Of a stretch of 64,000 nt of DNA, positions 8,773 through 17,017 are shown one piece after another (positions within the stretch are counted from its first letter, which is position 1; every line of letters begins with the position of its first letter). The notes under the pieces are model-generated. The model worked only from the letters and a program-made list of their open reading frames with translations. It made no database searches and was not told where the DNA came from. Position numbers and translations under genes: made by a program. The stretch is taken from NCBI RefSeq assembly GCF_016031625.1, contig NZ_JACCHP010000006.1, forward strand, positions 62,001-126,000. The letters are read 5' to 3'. This stretch comes from Bradyrhizobium agreste (GTDB lineage Bacteria; Pseudomonadota; Alphaproteobacteria; Rhizobiales; Xanthobacteraceae).

Positions 8773-9342
8773 ATGGCGCGGCTCAGAGAATTCGATTATG
8801 ACGAGGTGCTCGACAGCGGGCTCCAGCTGTTCTGGCGCGCGGGGTATGAAGCGACGTCGCTCGGCGACCTGCTCGAAAAGACGGGGTTGAGCAAGAGCAG
8901 CCTTTACGGGGCATTCGGCAGCAAACATGAAATGCTGCTGGCCGCGCTCGACCGCTACATCGACACGGTGCTGCAGGCGAATATCGAAGACCTGCGGCGC
9001 GGGCCTGCACGTGCCGCGATCGTTCGCAGCTTCGAGAAGATCCTGGGCCTTGCGCCATCCTCCAAGCTTTGTTTCCTGCAAGTTTGCGCGACAGAACTGG
9101 CGGGGCACGACCAACCCGTCCGCGCACGCATTCGTCGCGGACTCGAGCAGCTGCAGAGGGCTTACCGTGACGCAATCCTGCGAGGAAGGGCGGAAGGAGA
9201 ATTCGCTTCCGTCGCCGATCCAGACGCACTTTCGGCCTTTCTGGTTGCGAACCTTTACGGACTGCAGATGCTGGGGCGCGCCGGATTCGAAGCCGATATC
9301 CGCAAGAGAACGCTCACGCTGGCGCTGAATGCCTTGGGCTGA
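8773..9342 (+). CDS. TetR/AcrR-family transcriptional regulator
   Basis: This 189-residue TetR-type repressor begins MARLREFDYDEVLDSGLQLFW and has the helix-turn-helix at about residues 28-47 (SLGDLLEKTGLSKSSLYGAFG), followed by SKHEMLLAALDRY. The C-terminal ligand domain looks like the TetR_C members found with efflux pumps and oxidoreductases. It lies 50 bases upstream of a DHA2 efflux gene on the same strand and both are preceded by the same GGACC-N4-GGTCC palindrome, so self-repression and control of the pump are strongly suggested. The inducer is unknown. Confidence 0.92.
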   Translation: MARLREFDYDEVLDSGLQLFWRAGYEATSLGDLLEKTGLSKSSLYGAFGSKHEMLLAALDRYIDTVLQANIEDLRRGPARAAIVRSFEKILGLAPSSKLCFLQVCATELAGHDQPVRARIRRGLEQLQRAYRDAILRGRAEGEFASVADPDALSAFLVANLYGLQMLGRAGFEADIRKRTLTLALNALG

Positions 9343-9349
9343 TTTTTTT

Positions 9350-9376
9350 TTGACAAAATGTGGACCGATAGGTCCA
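9350..9376 (+). promoter_or_regulatory. Second TetR operator with -35 box before the efflux gene
   Basis: TTGACA at 9350-9355 is a consensus -35 box. Behind it is the palindrome TGGACC (9361-9366), GATA, GGTCCA (9371-9376), which shares GGACC-N-AT-N-GGTCC with the operator before the TetR gene. The palindrome occupies the -10 spacer region. A clear AAGGAGAGG ribosome-binding site follows at 9381-9389. Confidence 0.72.
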
Positions 9377-9392
9377 TAACAAGGAGAGGAAA

Positions 9393-10838
9393 ATGGCCAT
9401 CGAACGATTCACGAGCCATCAGCGCTGGGTGCTGGCCGTGACCGCCGCCGCCTCGTTCATCGCCGTCATGGACGGCATGGTCGTGACCACGGCGCTGGGC
9501 GCAATCCGTCGCGACCTGTCGGCACCGTTGTCCGCGCTGCACTGGACGATGACGGCCTACAGCCTGAGTTTCGCCGCGCTCCTGATGGCAGGCGCGGCCC
9601 TTGGCGATCGCTTCGGGCGTCGCTCGATCTTCATCTTCGGCCTGTCGGCTTTTGCGGTGTCGTCGATGGGCTGCGCGGCGGCAACCAGCATCGAATGGCT
9701 GATCGCCTCGCGCGCATTGCAAGGTGCCGCCTCGGCGTTGCTCGTCCCGGTCGCCATGACCCTGCTCGGAGCAGCGGTGACTCCGGCTCAACGCCCCCGT
9801 GCGATGGGCCTGTTCAGCGCGCTCACGGGTCTGGCCGTGTTGTCCGGACCGGTTATCGGCGGCTTGCTGGTGGATGCGCTCGGTTGGCGCTGGGTGTTCT
9901 GGATCAATCTGCCGCTCTGTGCCGGCACGGCGGGGCTGGCGATGCTGCGCCTCGATCGCGACGATCGCATCGCCGCTCCAATCGATTGGCCCGGCGTGGC
10001 CCTGCTGACCGCGGCAATGACGGCCGTCGTTTGGGGCCTCTCGGAAGGCAATGCGTCCGGCTGGTCCGGCACGGCCGTGCTCCTCGCTCTGACCGGAGGG
10101 GCGGCGGCGACCCTCGCCTTCCTTGCCTGGCAGCGTCTGTGCACGTTTCCGCTCGTGCCGAGCCGATTGCTGGCCTCGGCTCGGTTTAGGGCAGGCAACA
10201 TCGCATGCCTGCTGATGTTCATGAGCATGATAGGCACGCTCATCTTCATGCCCCAGTATTTCTCGATTGTGCAGCAGGCGAGCGCGTCGGGAGCAGGCGA
10301 ACGAATGCTGCCGTGGACGCTATCGCTGTTCGCGGTCGCGCCGCTCGGCGGGATCGCTGCCGGCCGATTCGGAGAGAAGCTCCCGGCGGTGACGGGCCTG
10401 CTGCTGCAGAGCGCGGCGTTGCTGTGGATGTCGGTCCTCTGCGGCAGCGTCTATGGCTACGGCGCCTGGATCGCGCCGCTGGTGCTGGCAGGCGGCGGCA
10501 TAGCGTTGGCGATGCCGGCTGTGCAGAGTGCGGTGCTCGGCTCCGTCGCGCCGACGGATATGGGGAAAGCCTCGGGTGTCTACAACACCATGCGCCAGCT
10601 GGGATGGGCCTGGGGCGCTGCGGCGGCGGTCGCGGTCTTCGGCGGCGCAGGCAGTCTCACAAACGCGAACACGATGGCGGCCGGCTATGCCGCGGTGCTG
10701 CTGTTGACGGCAGCACTGTCGGCAGTCGCTGCGCTGGTCTCGTTGCGGTTGTCCAAGGCCGGCGCGTTGACGTCAGTCGGAATGGCGGCCGGCGCTTCGC
10801 CTGCGAATGATCTGGGCAAGGCGGTTGAAACCGCATGA
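9393..10838 (+). CDS. MFS efflux transporter, DHA2 (EmrB/QacA) family, 14 TM
   Basis: This 481-residue polytopic inner-membrane protein has about 14 hydrophobic segments, the drug:H+ antiporter-2 arrangement. The MFS signature loop reads LGDRFGRRSIFIFGL (residues ~68-82), and the antiporter motif C region in TM5 contains LSGPVIGGLLVD. It probably exports a hydrophobic compound using the proton gradient. It is the first gene of a small operon with a SnoaL-like protein and a broken hydrolase, under the TetR-type operator. The substrate cannot be predicted. Confidence 0.9.
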   Translation: MAIERFTSHQRWVLAVTAAASFIAVMDGMVVTTALGAIRRDLSAPLSALHWTMTAYSLSFAALLMAGAALGDRFGRRSIFIFGLSAFAVSSMGCAAATSIEWLIASRALQGAASALLVPVAMTLLGAAVTPAQRPRAMGLFSALTGLAVLSGPVIGGLLVDALGWRWVFWINLPLCAGTAGLAMLRLDRDDRIAAPIDWPGVALLTAAMTAVVWGLSEGNASGWSGTAVLLALTGGAAATLAFLAWQRLCTFPLVPSRLLASARFRAGNIACLLMFMSMIGTLIFMPQYFSIVQQASASGAGERMLPWTLSLFAVAPLGGIAAGRFGEKLPAVTGLLLQSAALLWMSVLCGSVYGYGAWIAPLVLAGGGIALAMPAVQSAVLGSVAPTDMGKASGVYNTMRQLGWAWGAAAAVAVFGGAGSLTNANTMAAGYAAVLLLTAALSAVAALVSLRLSKAGALTSVGMAAGASPANDLGKAVETA

Positions 10839-10883
10839 CGCCCTGCAGCCAAGCTCTTCTCACCACAGTCAAGGAACGATGAA

Positions 10884-11318
10884 ATGACGGATCAGCGAAC
10901 TTTCGGCGGTACCGCGGTGCAAGCCGCTCCGAGCGGGGAGGACATCCGGGAAGCCAACAAACGCACGGTGCTGGCATTCTATGATGCCGCGTTAAGACAG
11001 TCGGATTTCACCGCCGCCGCCGTCCACTTCGGGCCGCATTACATCCAGCATAATCCGATGATCGAGGACGGCATCGACGGTTTCCGCTCGTTCCTCCATG
11101 AGCTCAAGCAGCAATTTCCTGAACTGCGCAGCGACATCAAGCGCGTCTTTGCCGATGGAGACTTCGTCATCCTTCATGTTCACGCCAGGCGCCAGCCGGG
11201 CGAATTGGGATTGGCGATCGTGGACATCTTCCGGCTCGATGACGGCAAGATCGTCGAGCACTGGGACGTGCGTCAGCCGCTCGGGGAAGCCGCGGCTCAT
11301 CCCAACGGCATGTTCTAG
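10884..11318 (+). CDS. SnoaL-like (NTF2-fold) protein
   Basis: This 144-residue protein of the NTF2-like superfamily has the typical order FYDAAL, then YIQHNPMIEDGIDGFRSFL and DIFRLDDGKIVEHWDV, matching SnoaL-like polyketide-cyclase/ester-hydrolase relatives. Such proteins bind small hydrophobic ligands and some act as hydrolases or isomerases. The first 25 residues are unstructured. It is 45 bases behind the efflux gene and probably in the same transcript, so it may act on the exported or inducing compound. Enzymatic function is not proven by the sequence. Confidence 0.85.
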   Translation: MTDQRTFGGTAVQAAPSGEDIREANKRTVLAFYDAALRQSDFTAAAVHFGPHYIQHNPMIEDGIDGFRSFLHELKQQFPELRSDIKRVFADGDFVILHVHARRQPGELGLAIVDIFRLDDGKIVEHWDVRQPLGEAAAHPNGMF

Positions 11319-11355
11319 GCGCGATTCACGTTCAAAGACTTGAGAGGAAAATCAG

Positions 11356-11933
11356 GTGGAAGAGTTCGTTACGTCCGCTGAAGATGCATCGCTGCAGCAT
11401 GCGACCGCGGAGATCGAACCCGGCGTCAGCATTCATTATGTCGACGCCGGCAGCGGCGCCCGCCGGTTGTCCTTCTGCATGGCTTTCCACAGACCTGGCG
11501 AGCCTGGCGCCATGTCATACCGCGGCTGGTCGACGAAGGGTTTCGCGTCATCGCGCCCGACTATCGCGGCGCCGGCAACTCGTCCAGACCGTCTTCCGGC
11601 TATGACAAGCGCACGATGGCATCGGATATTTACCGGCTGCCGTACGAGCATCTGAAACTCTCGTCTCCGGTTGCAATGGTCGGACATGATATCGGTCTCA
11701 TGGTGGCTTCCCTAGCTTCGTCGACACTGCGCCGGCCTCCTGAGCGCAGGGGAAGCTCGCGATGGCTGTGGGTGCCACCAATTACTACTAGCGTTGAGGG
11801 GATTCAGCGGTGGCACTTCATCGAGACGGCAAATCCGCGCTTGCGACCGCAAACACGAATGCGGATTGACACGGGTGAGAGCGCCGCGCTGATCGATCAA
11901 GGCGTTCAAGTGTCGTCCAGTGAACGGAGATAA
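11356..11933 (+). pseudogene. Frameshifted alpha/beta-hydrolase (epoxide-hydrolase-like) remnant
   Basis: Three reading frames together spell an alpha/beta hydrolase. One frame from a GTG at 11356 gives SIHYVDAGSGA. After about 11455 the next frame gives VVLLHGFPQTWRAWRHV and GFRVIAPDYRGAGNSS, then YDKRTMASDIYRLP. The nucleophile-elbow region reads VAMVGHDIGLMVA near 11680, with Asp where such dehalogenase/epoxide-hydrolase members have their nucleophile. Beyond about 11710 the similarity disappears through further shifts or loss of the cap and C-terminal His. It follows SnoaL in the same direction and was probably the last gene of the efflux operon. No continuous protein can be made. Confidence 0.75.
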
Positions 11934-12335
11934 CTCTTAGCGTTTCATCGCGCGGGGCCTTCGGGCGCGCGATACCGACGCTGATCGTCGTCTTTGTCCC
12001 GAGTGCCGTGCTTCCGCACTTCGTACTCTCTCGCGGAGTCGCTTCACTTGAGCGAGCAGGCTCACGAGCTCGATCTTTGTGTCACGCAGAACAGCCAGAC
12101 TGCAAACCCCACTACTCACTACAACACCCCCAAACAGGCCCTTGCCGAATTCGTGACGGAAGCTCGGATTTGTGGCGACGTGCCAACAACGTCTAAGCGA
12201 TGGCCACCGGAGGCGTCGGTTCGTTTTACGACAATGCGCGAAAATATTCTCAGGGGTTGCAATGCGTTGCAGCAGCAACGCGCTATCGGAAGGGGAATTT
12301 TGGACGCACTCTCTGAAGCGCGCCCGTCATTTGCA
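11934..12335 (+). other. 402-base stretch without a supported gene
   Basis: Open frames exist on both strands (for example 11937-12278 minus, ending with a basic tail), but none has a clear ribosome-binding site or recognisable family pattern, and the two strands contradict each other. It may contain decayed sequence continuing from the broken hydrolase. Confidence 0.4.
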
Positions 12336-12551
12336 TCAGCACGTTGGCGCCGTACGAGCGACCGCTACCGTTTTGATGATTGGCTCCTCGACCCAGGCCT
12401 CGCGGGCAAACCAGTTGTGATTGGCCCGACAGTCCGGACAAAGAGTATTGCCGAAAAACACGATGCTTCGCAGGAAAGTCTCACGATCGGATTTAATGCC
12501 GGTCGGAATCGCGCGGCCGGATTGCGGACACTTGACCATGATCATGCCCAT
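12336..12551 (-). CDS. Small zinc-ribbon-like protein of unknown function
   Basis: This 71-residue protein begins MGMIMVKCPQSGRAIPTGI and has a second Cys pair in NTLCPDC, giving one CP and one CxxC knuckle with WF and EAW residues between. Short proteins of this type (metal-binding, VKCPxTGxxIPTG) are common in Bradyrhizobium and relatives and have no known role. A strong AGGGAGG site lies seven bases before the ATG at 12551 and decides the start; a longer frame upstream to 12752 is not supported. It stands alone between decayed and empty sequence. Confidence 0.7.
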   Translation of the reverse strand: MGMIMVKCPQSGRAIPTGIKSDRETFLRSIVFFGNTLCPDCRANHNWFAREAWVEEPIIKTVAVARTAPTC

Positions 12552-13242
12552 ACGAGCCTCCCTGAAACACGTATTTGTCGAGTAAAAGGGCCGGCCGGCT
12601 GGAGTGCGCTCTCGTCGGTGCGGGGTGACTTGGGGGGCATCGCACCTGGGGTCGTTGTTCGAGCAAAGGGCAGCTTGCTCGTGACGACGCTTCTCCAACC
12701 GGCCGGATTCCTGCTTGGCGAATTCTTGGGATATTGCGGGCTTTCGCCGCAAAACTGAATGATGTGCGACCTCAACCGAAAGCTTCTGGGAGGCGCCTAA
12801 TAATCGCGTCGAAATACCCGCGACTTCGTGCGGAACGTTCCCCCTGCAACGAAACTATCCATTTCCTCTCGACGGACGGATCAGCCAACCGGATCACTGG
12901 TGTCACTCCCTCAGGTGCAGTTCGTTACTATTCTATTTTTTATTTAATGTGCAAATTAAAATTGGCGCTGTCGGTCCGATTTGCGACTCTCGGCTGATTT
13001 ATTTTTTTGCGCGGCGCGAATGCATTGGCGAAAAACGTCAGTCCTGTTCTCCCAGGCTTCGGTTAGCCCTAATTCTCAAGTCAGTTCGGCGCATGCTGCG
13101 CTTTACTCGTGGTGCTGGATGGTCGCGCCAGGTTCAAATGTGAAACAAATTTTGATTATAACCAAGATCTGTAAATCTCGTTGTTAATTGCTGCCGATCA
13201 CGTAAGCTAAACTCGTCCAGGTTTCTTCGGCTGGAGGAGACG
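12552..13242. other. 691-base intergenic stretch with an AT-rich island
   Basis: No frame here has both a start signal and a protein-like composition. The main feature is an AT-rich block at about 12931-12963 containing ATTTAAT and AAATTAAAAT, about 280 bases before the small gene at 13243. It is the first of a series of such blocks that continue through the polysaccharide locus. Confidence 0.5.
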
Positions 13243-13485
13243 ATGTGGGAATTAATTCTTAACGAGTACAACCTCACCTCCGAGACGCTGCAGTTGGCTC
13301 AGATGCGCGCAGAATTGGTCAGCATTGGCGAGAAGGAGCGCATTCTGAGACAACGGAGTGCCGATCGCGAAGCTTATCGGTACCTATTGGATGCTCATCG
13401 GTTGGCCGCCAGAACGAGTCTCCTTGAGCAGGGTTTGAACATTTCTCCTCAAGACGGGGGCAAGGACGGTCAGCTCGCGGCATGA
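13243..13485 (+). CDS. Small hypothetical protein
   Basis: This 80-residue protein has no recognised family. A near-perfect GGAGGAGA ribosome-binding site (13233-13240) two bases from the ATG supports translation. The chain is predicted to be largely helical and charged (residues 15-65, many Glu, Arg, Leu and Ala in heptad-like spacing), with a Gly/Asp-rich end. It lies 91 bases before the PqqD/HPr-kinase-like gene in the same direction. Since PqqD-like domains bind short peptides, it could be a partner, but that is only positional inference. Confidence 0.55.
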   Translation: MWELILNEYNLTSETLQLAQMRAELVSIGEKERILRQRSADREAYRYLLDAHRLAARTSLLEQGLNISPQDGGKDGQLAA

Positions 13486-13576
13486 CCGGCCGGATTGACG
13501 TGTCGAAGTGAGCCGGACCGGGTGGCGTGTGTTCGGTTTAATGGAAATCGCAGCGCCGCAGGCCGGCCTAGATTGA

Positions 13577-14809
13577 ATGTCGCAGGCGGCGGCGGTCCGC
13601 TTGTCGGGTGCCGCGACAACATCGCATCCCGGAGGCTCTCGCCGCCTCGCCGGTACAGGCGAGGCAGAATGGTTCACATTGGTGGAAGCCGTGCTGGAAA
13701 GATCGTCGGCAGAGATAGTGTTGAGACCGGCTCCGGATGCAGTATTCGCGCTGTTGGATGGCCGACCAATGATCTTCAGCGAAGCGGGGCAGAAGATCTT
13801 TGAACTCGACCGAGTAGGGGCATTCATCTGGTGTAAGTTAGGAGAAGGCGCCTCGCTGGGAGACATTTACCGGGGGCTTGGGGCGCAAGGCATTGACGAG
13901 CACACGGCACGCCAGTTCACGCAAGAGGTCGTAAATGCCTGGGTCGATCGGGCATTGCTCGAAGTCGATTGGCGGATGCCGACCGATTGGGCCTTCGCAG
14001 CAAAACTCGGTGGACACAGAATAACCGTCCGGGCCGCAAATCGGGACCTCTTGGGACGGCTGCTGTCGCCGTTTTGTGTTTCGGACCAGGGCGCCGGCGG
14101 CCATGGCGACATCGCGATCGAGGCAATGATGCTGGATGAGCAAGCGTTCTTGCGCGGAGAGGATTCCAGCATTTTCAGATGCGAAGTCGATGCACTCGCC
14201 CCCACGATCAAAGCTCATGTCACCGAGCGGCTCATTCGAAGCAACCGTTGGGTCTTCTCCCTTCATGCCGCTTCTCTCGTGAAAGACGGCATGGGTCTGC
14301 TGTTATGCGGCCATCCGGGAGCTGGAAAGTCTACCCTCACGCTGCAGCTGGTGGACGCCGGACTTCGGTACGCCGGCGATGACGTCGCGCTGGTTGGTGG
14401 CGACGGAACGATCTGCGGAGTTCCGTTTGCGCTCACCCTCAAGGAAGGATCGTGGGACTTGCTCTCGCGACTACATGGCGACCGGTACGACGCGACGCAT
14501 TGCCGCTCTGACGGCGTTCGGGTGCGGTATGTCCCCATTCCGGATGCGCAGAACGAATGCTTCTCCGCAGGCTGGATCATGTTCCTGAACCGGGTCACGA
14601 GCGGGCCGGCCGAACTGACCGCAATAGATCGTCTGGATTCGATGAAGCGGCTCATCGAGAACGCATTTGCCGGCGATGGTAGACTGTCGCAGACTGGCTT
14701 TTTTGCTCTAAAGCGGATGGTCGCGGGCGCGCAATCGTTTCAACTAACGTACCGCGAGGCCGGAGAGGCTCGGCGTCTGCTTATGGATTTGTGCGATGGC
14801 AAGGCATAG
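13577..14809 (+). CDS. PqqD-like/HPr-kinase-related fusion protein
   Basis: This 410-residue protein has an N-terminal winged-helix PqqD-like segment (about 45-130, with the family run LDRVGAFIWCKLGEGASLGDIYRGL) and a C-terminal P-loop domain resembling HPr kinase. Walker A is GHPGAGKST at residues 245-253, followed by YAGDDVALV. Such HprK-related proteins with PqqD partners and a nucleotidyltransferase-like protein occur in exosortase/EPS loci (the 'HPr-rel-A' set); their substrate is unproven. Here PqqD and kinase parts are one chain, and the following nucleotidyltransferase-like gene is truncated. No strong ribosome-binding site precedes the ATG; an 11-codon frame (13541-13576) ends directly before it. 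The first 30 residues may not belong to the fold. Confidence 0.75.
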   Translation: MSQAAAVRLSGAATTSHPGGSRRLAGTGEAEWFTLVEAVLERSSAEIVLRPAPDAVFALLDGRPMIFSEAGQKIFELDRVGAFIWCKLGEGASLGDIYRGLGAQGIDEHTARQFTQEVVNAWVDRALLEVDWRMPTDWAFAAKLGGHRITVRAANRDLLGRLLSPFCVSDQGAGGHGDIAIEAMMLDEQAFLRGEDSSIFRCEVDALAPTIKAHVTERLIRSNRWVFSLHAASLVKDGMGLLLCGHPGAGKSTLTLQLVDAGLRYAGDDVALVGGDGTICGVPFALTLKEGSWDLLSRLHGDRYDATHCRSDGVRVRYVPIPDAQNECFSAGWIMFLNRVTSGPAELTAIDRLDSMKRLIENAFAGDGRLSQTGFFALKRMVAGAQSFQLTYREAGEARRLLMDLCDGKA

Positions 14810-14833
14810 CAGCGCGCTCACGAGCCTCTGCAA

Positions 14834-15382
14834 TTGCTTGCGGGGCATGCCGCCCGCCGACGTAGAGTGGACGTCCGCCATCGAGCTCGAGGCGTATATA
14901 TCCCCACGCCAACCTTCCAAGCGCTCATGTTGATCATCCATGATCAGTTTCAAGACTATGGTTATTGGCTCGGCGACCTCGACCTGCGGCACCTTGTTGA
15001 ATTGCGCGACCTAAGCAATTCCGCCCAGCCCGTAGATTGGGAGAAGCTTACCTCTCTTGTCTCGGGCGACTTGATGAAGAACGCGGTCGAAACCCAGCTG
15101 ATCGCTCTTGCCGAGCTGCTCGGCGTCGATGTTCCGCGCGCGTTGCGCTCCCGACTAATTCCTCGCCTGCAGTTCATGCGACAGGTGATGCAAGCACGCT
15201 TTCCGGCCACACGCGTTCCCTTCCTCGCATTGACGGCGCCGGATCTCGGAAATTACCGGAAAGCGGCACGCGGCGCCCGGCAATCCGCCGCGTATCCGCG
15301 TGGACTGTGGTCCTTGCCGAGGGTGGCCACCGTGCAGTTCCTGTTGAAGGCGGCCGTCGCGGTGCGGGCAGGGAAGGTCTAG
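14834..15382 (+). pseudogene. C-terminal remnant of a nucleotidyltransferase-like gene
   Basis: From about 14890 the frame reads YIPTPTFQALMLIIHDQFQ and continues for about 160 residues in parallel with the C-terminal half of the intact gene at 36929-38008 (shared blocks include HDQFQDY, DLRHL-ELRDL, RSRLIPRLQF and MQARFP). The N-terminal half, including the GxR-DxDxL catalytic pattern seen in the intact copy, is absent. The first 19 codons after a TTG at 14834 are unrelated and Arg-rich. It begins 24 bases after the HPr-kinase-like gene, so that gene probably once had a complete partner here. It may still be translated, but as a fragment without the active site. Confidence 0.75.
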
Positions 15383-15501
15383 ACCACAAGTGCCTTCGGT
15401 CGGGCGGCAGATTCCCTCGGCGGGCACCTTCAATCGACTGCGTGCGCAGCAAGTGGAGCCAACAATTCGCTCCTAATGGTATTTGCGGGAGCGGGGGGTC
15501 A

Positions 15502-15885
15502 TCAATGCTCGTGACCACCAGCATTCCGGTTGGGCGCTTCGGTGTTCTCGCGAATCCTGAACTCCTCCAAGGTGTGTCCTGATTGGAGCGCTGCGACCAA
15601 CCAGCGTGGCTGTTTGCCACGCCCAGACCAAGTCTCCGTGGGCTTGAGGGGATTGAAGTATTTCGGAACGACCTTCGGGTATTTGCGGCGAGGGGGCTGA
15701 CTTGAGCCGGTCGCTGGCGCCCCGCCCTCCGCCCCGCCGAATTGTTCCGGCTGATTGAGTTGCGCCAGGCGCTTTTCCAATTCCCGCTTTTCGGCTGTGA
15801 TCTTTTCAGCAAGAATCTTTGTCAGCTCCTCGTGGAGGAGCCAAAGTTCTTCAAAATCCATGGCTTCGAGATCCTGCCTGCGCAT
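15502..15885 (-). CDS. H-NS-family nucleoid-associated protein (copy 1)
   Basis: This 127-residue protein has a coiled-coil oligomerisation region (residues 5-45, with EELTKILAEKITAEKRELEKRL) and a C-terminal DNA-binding domain ending in TETWSGRGKQPRWLVAAL, the H-NS/MvaT-like signature of beta- and alphaproteobacterial H-NS. It would bind AT-rich DNA and silence transcription. The ATG at 15885 (MRRQDLEAM) aligns with the start of copy 2; a GTG at 15933 would add 16 residues. It is divergent from copy 2 across an AT-rich 0.7-kb gap and convergent with the truncated gene. Confidence 0.85.
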   Translation of the reverse strand: MRRQDLEAMDFEELWLLHEELTKILAEKITAEKRELEKRLAQLNQPEQFGGAEGGAPATGSSQPPRRKYPKVVPKYFNPLKPTETWSGRGKQPRWLVAALQSGHTLEEFRIRENTEAPNRNAGGHEH

Positions 15886-16593
15886 AGCATTCTCGTCACC
15901 GTTCGACCGGCGCCTTGCCGACCTGTCCGTCACCTACGCCGAATATCGCGGCGAGCAATAGGCGGGGCAGGGCTTGGTCTTCAAAGTGTCCGCAACAATA
16001 AATAAATAATATATTATTTAATATATATAGCGAGGATTATTTTCATCTATTTATTGCGGGCGAGGAAACCTTGCTGAAGGATCGAAGAGAAGCATTGGAG
16101 ATGTCGACTGTCCGTCTTAAAGCGGCGATCAGTCGGTTTATCGCTCCTTCGGCCGCGCCGGTCGACATCGGTGCTCGAGTGACAAATGCGGCTCCGGCAA
16201 CTGGCGCCGACAGAAATCGCAGTCATAAGCTCGCGATTGCGGCGGGCCGATGGCCGCATTTCAGGGGGGTTGCCAACGAAGAAACGCGGCCTTGCGCGCC
16301 GGTCGTATTCGCCGAGGGCGCGGCGGAGCAGAGTGCGCTCGCGCGCCGTTTTTAATGAGAACACTTCTCGCTTGAATCGTGCCTCGGTGCTCGCACGGCG
16401 CGTGTTGTTACTGTGGTCGCTATTAAATTGAGCGGATAATCCCTTTTTTTGTCTTGATTGGAACCGGCGACGCAGTTATGTGGGGCACCGAACCTGCCGT
16501 TCGGTTCCACGTATTTTTTTGACTGACCCAACCCTAGGTCCTTGATTACTAGGTCGGGATTATATTAAATGGGCGCAACCACAGGATGCCAGC
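15886..16593. other. 708-base gap between two divergent H-NS genes, AT-rich
   Basis: No supported gene. It holds a very AT-rich block at 15997-16029 (TAATATATTATTTAATATAT), a second ATTAAATT element near 16427, and TATATTAAATGGG at about 16561 just before copy 2. These would be natural binding sites for H-NS-type proteins, so autoregulation of both genes is a reasonable inference. Frames at 16047-16364 on either strand have no ribosome-binding site and no family resemblance. Confidence 0.5.
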
Positions 16594-16962
16594 ATGTCGA
16601 CCAAGAAGCTCGAACTAGAAGCGATGTCCCTCGATGATCTATGGTCGCTTCATGAGGAGATTAGCGGCATTTTGTCGGATCGGATCAAGGCGGAAAAGCA
16701 GGAACTTGAGAAGCGTCTGGCGGTCCTCGGCGGTGGGATGGCTGCGTTAGCCGAAACAAGCGGGCTGGGTGTCTCTCCCACCGGCAAACAGAGGCGCAAA
16801 TATCCGCGTGTACTCCCGAAGTATCGTAACCCGCAAACTTCCGAAACCTGGTCGGGACGTGGCAAGCGGCCGCGTTGGTTGGTTGCCGCCATGAAATCCG
16901 GCCGTCGGATCGAGGAGTTTCGCATCGGAGAGGCGGCTCCGAAGCTTCGGCAGCGGGCGTGA
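16594..16962 (+). CDS. H-NS-family nucleoid-associated protein (copy 2)
   Basis: This 122-residue paralogue of the gene at 15502 has the same layout: helical oligomerisation region with SLDDLWSLHEEISGIL and KAEKQELEKRL, a linker, and the DNA-binding end KYRNPQTSETWSGRGK followed by PRWLVAAMKSG. The two differ mainly in the linker and C-terminal tail. It is followed by a perfect hairpin and convergent with the initiating sugar transferase gene of the polysaccharide locus, making it a plausible local regulator of that locus. Confidence 0.9.
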   Translation: MSTKKLELEAMSLDDLWSLHEEISGILSDRIKAEKQELEKRLAVLGGGMAALAETSGLGVSPTGKQRRKYPRVLPKYRNPQTSETWSGRGKRPRWLVAAMKSGRRIEEFRIGEAAPKLRQRA

Positions 16963-16968
16963 GAACTT

Positions 16969-16992
16969 GCTGCGCCAGCGAACTGGCGCAGC
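16969..16992 (+). terminator. Perfect 10-bp hairpin between convergent genes
   Basis: GCTGCGCCAG (16969-16978), tetraloop CGAA, CTGGCGCAGC (16983-16992) form a perfect 10-base-pair stem six bases after the H-NS stop codon and 26 bases before the sugar transferase stop on the other strand. No long T run follows, so it may be a bidirectional or Rho-assisted terminator. Confidence 0.6.
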
Positions 16993-17017
16993 TCGGCGCT
17001 TTGTGTCTAGATCAAGC

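Noticed and set aside
11937..12278. 113-residue minus-strand frame with basic tail
   Set aside because: No ribosome-binding site, no family pattern, and a competing frame on the other strand covers the same bases.
11994..12758. 254-residue plus-strand frame
   Set aside because: It is antisense to the small CPxxG/CxxC protein, which has a strong ribosome-binding site, and its composition is not protein-like.
16047..16364. Open frames on both strands in the gap between the H-NS genes
   Set aside because: Neither has a ribosome-binding site or recognisable family pattern; the area is more likely regulatory or decayed.
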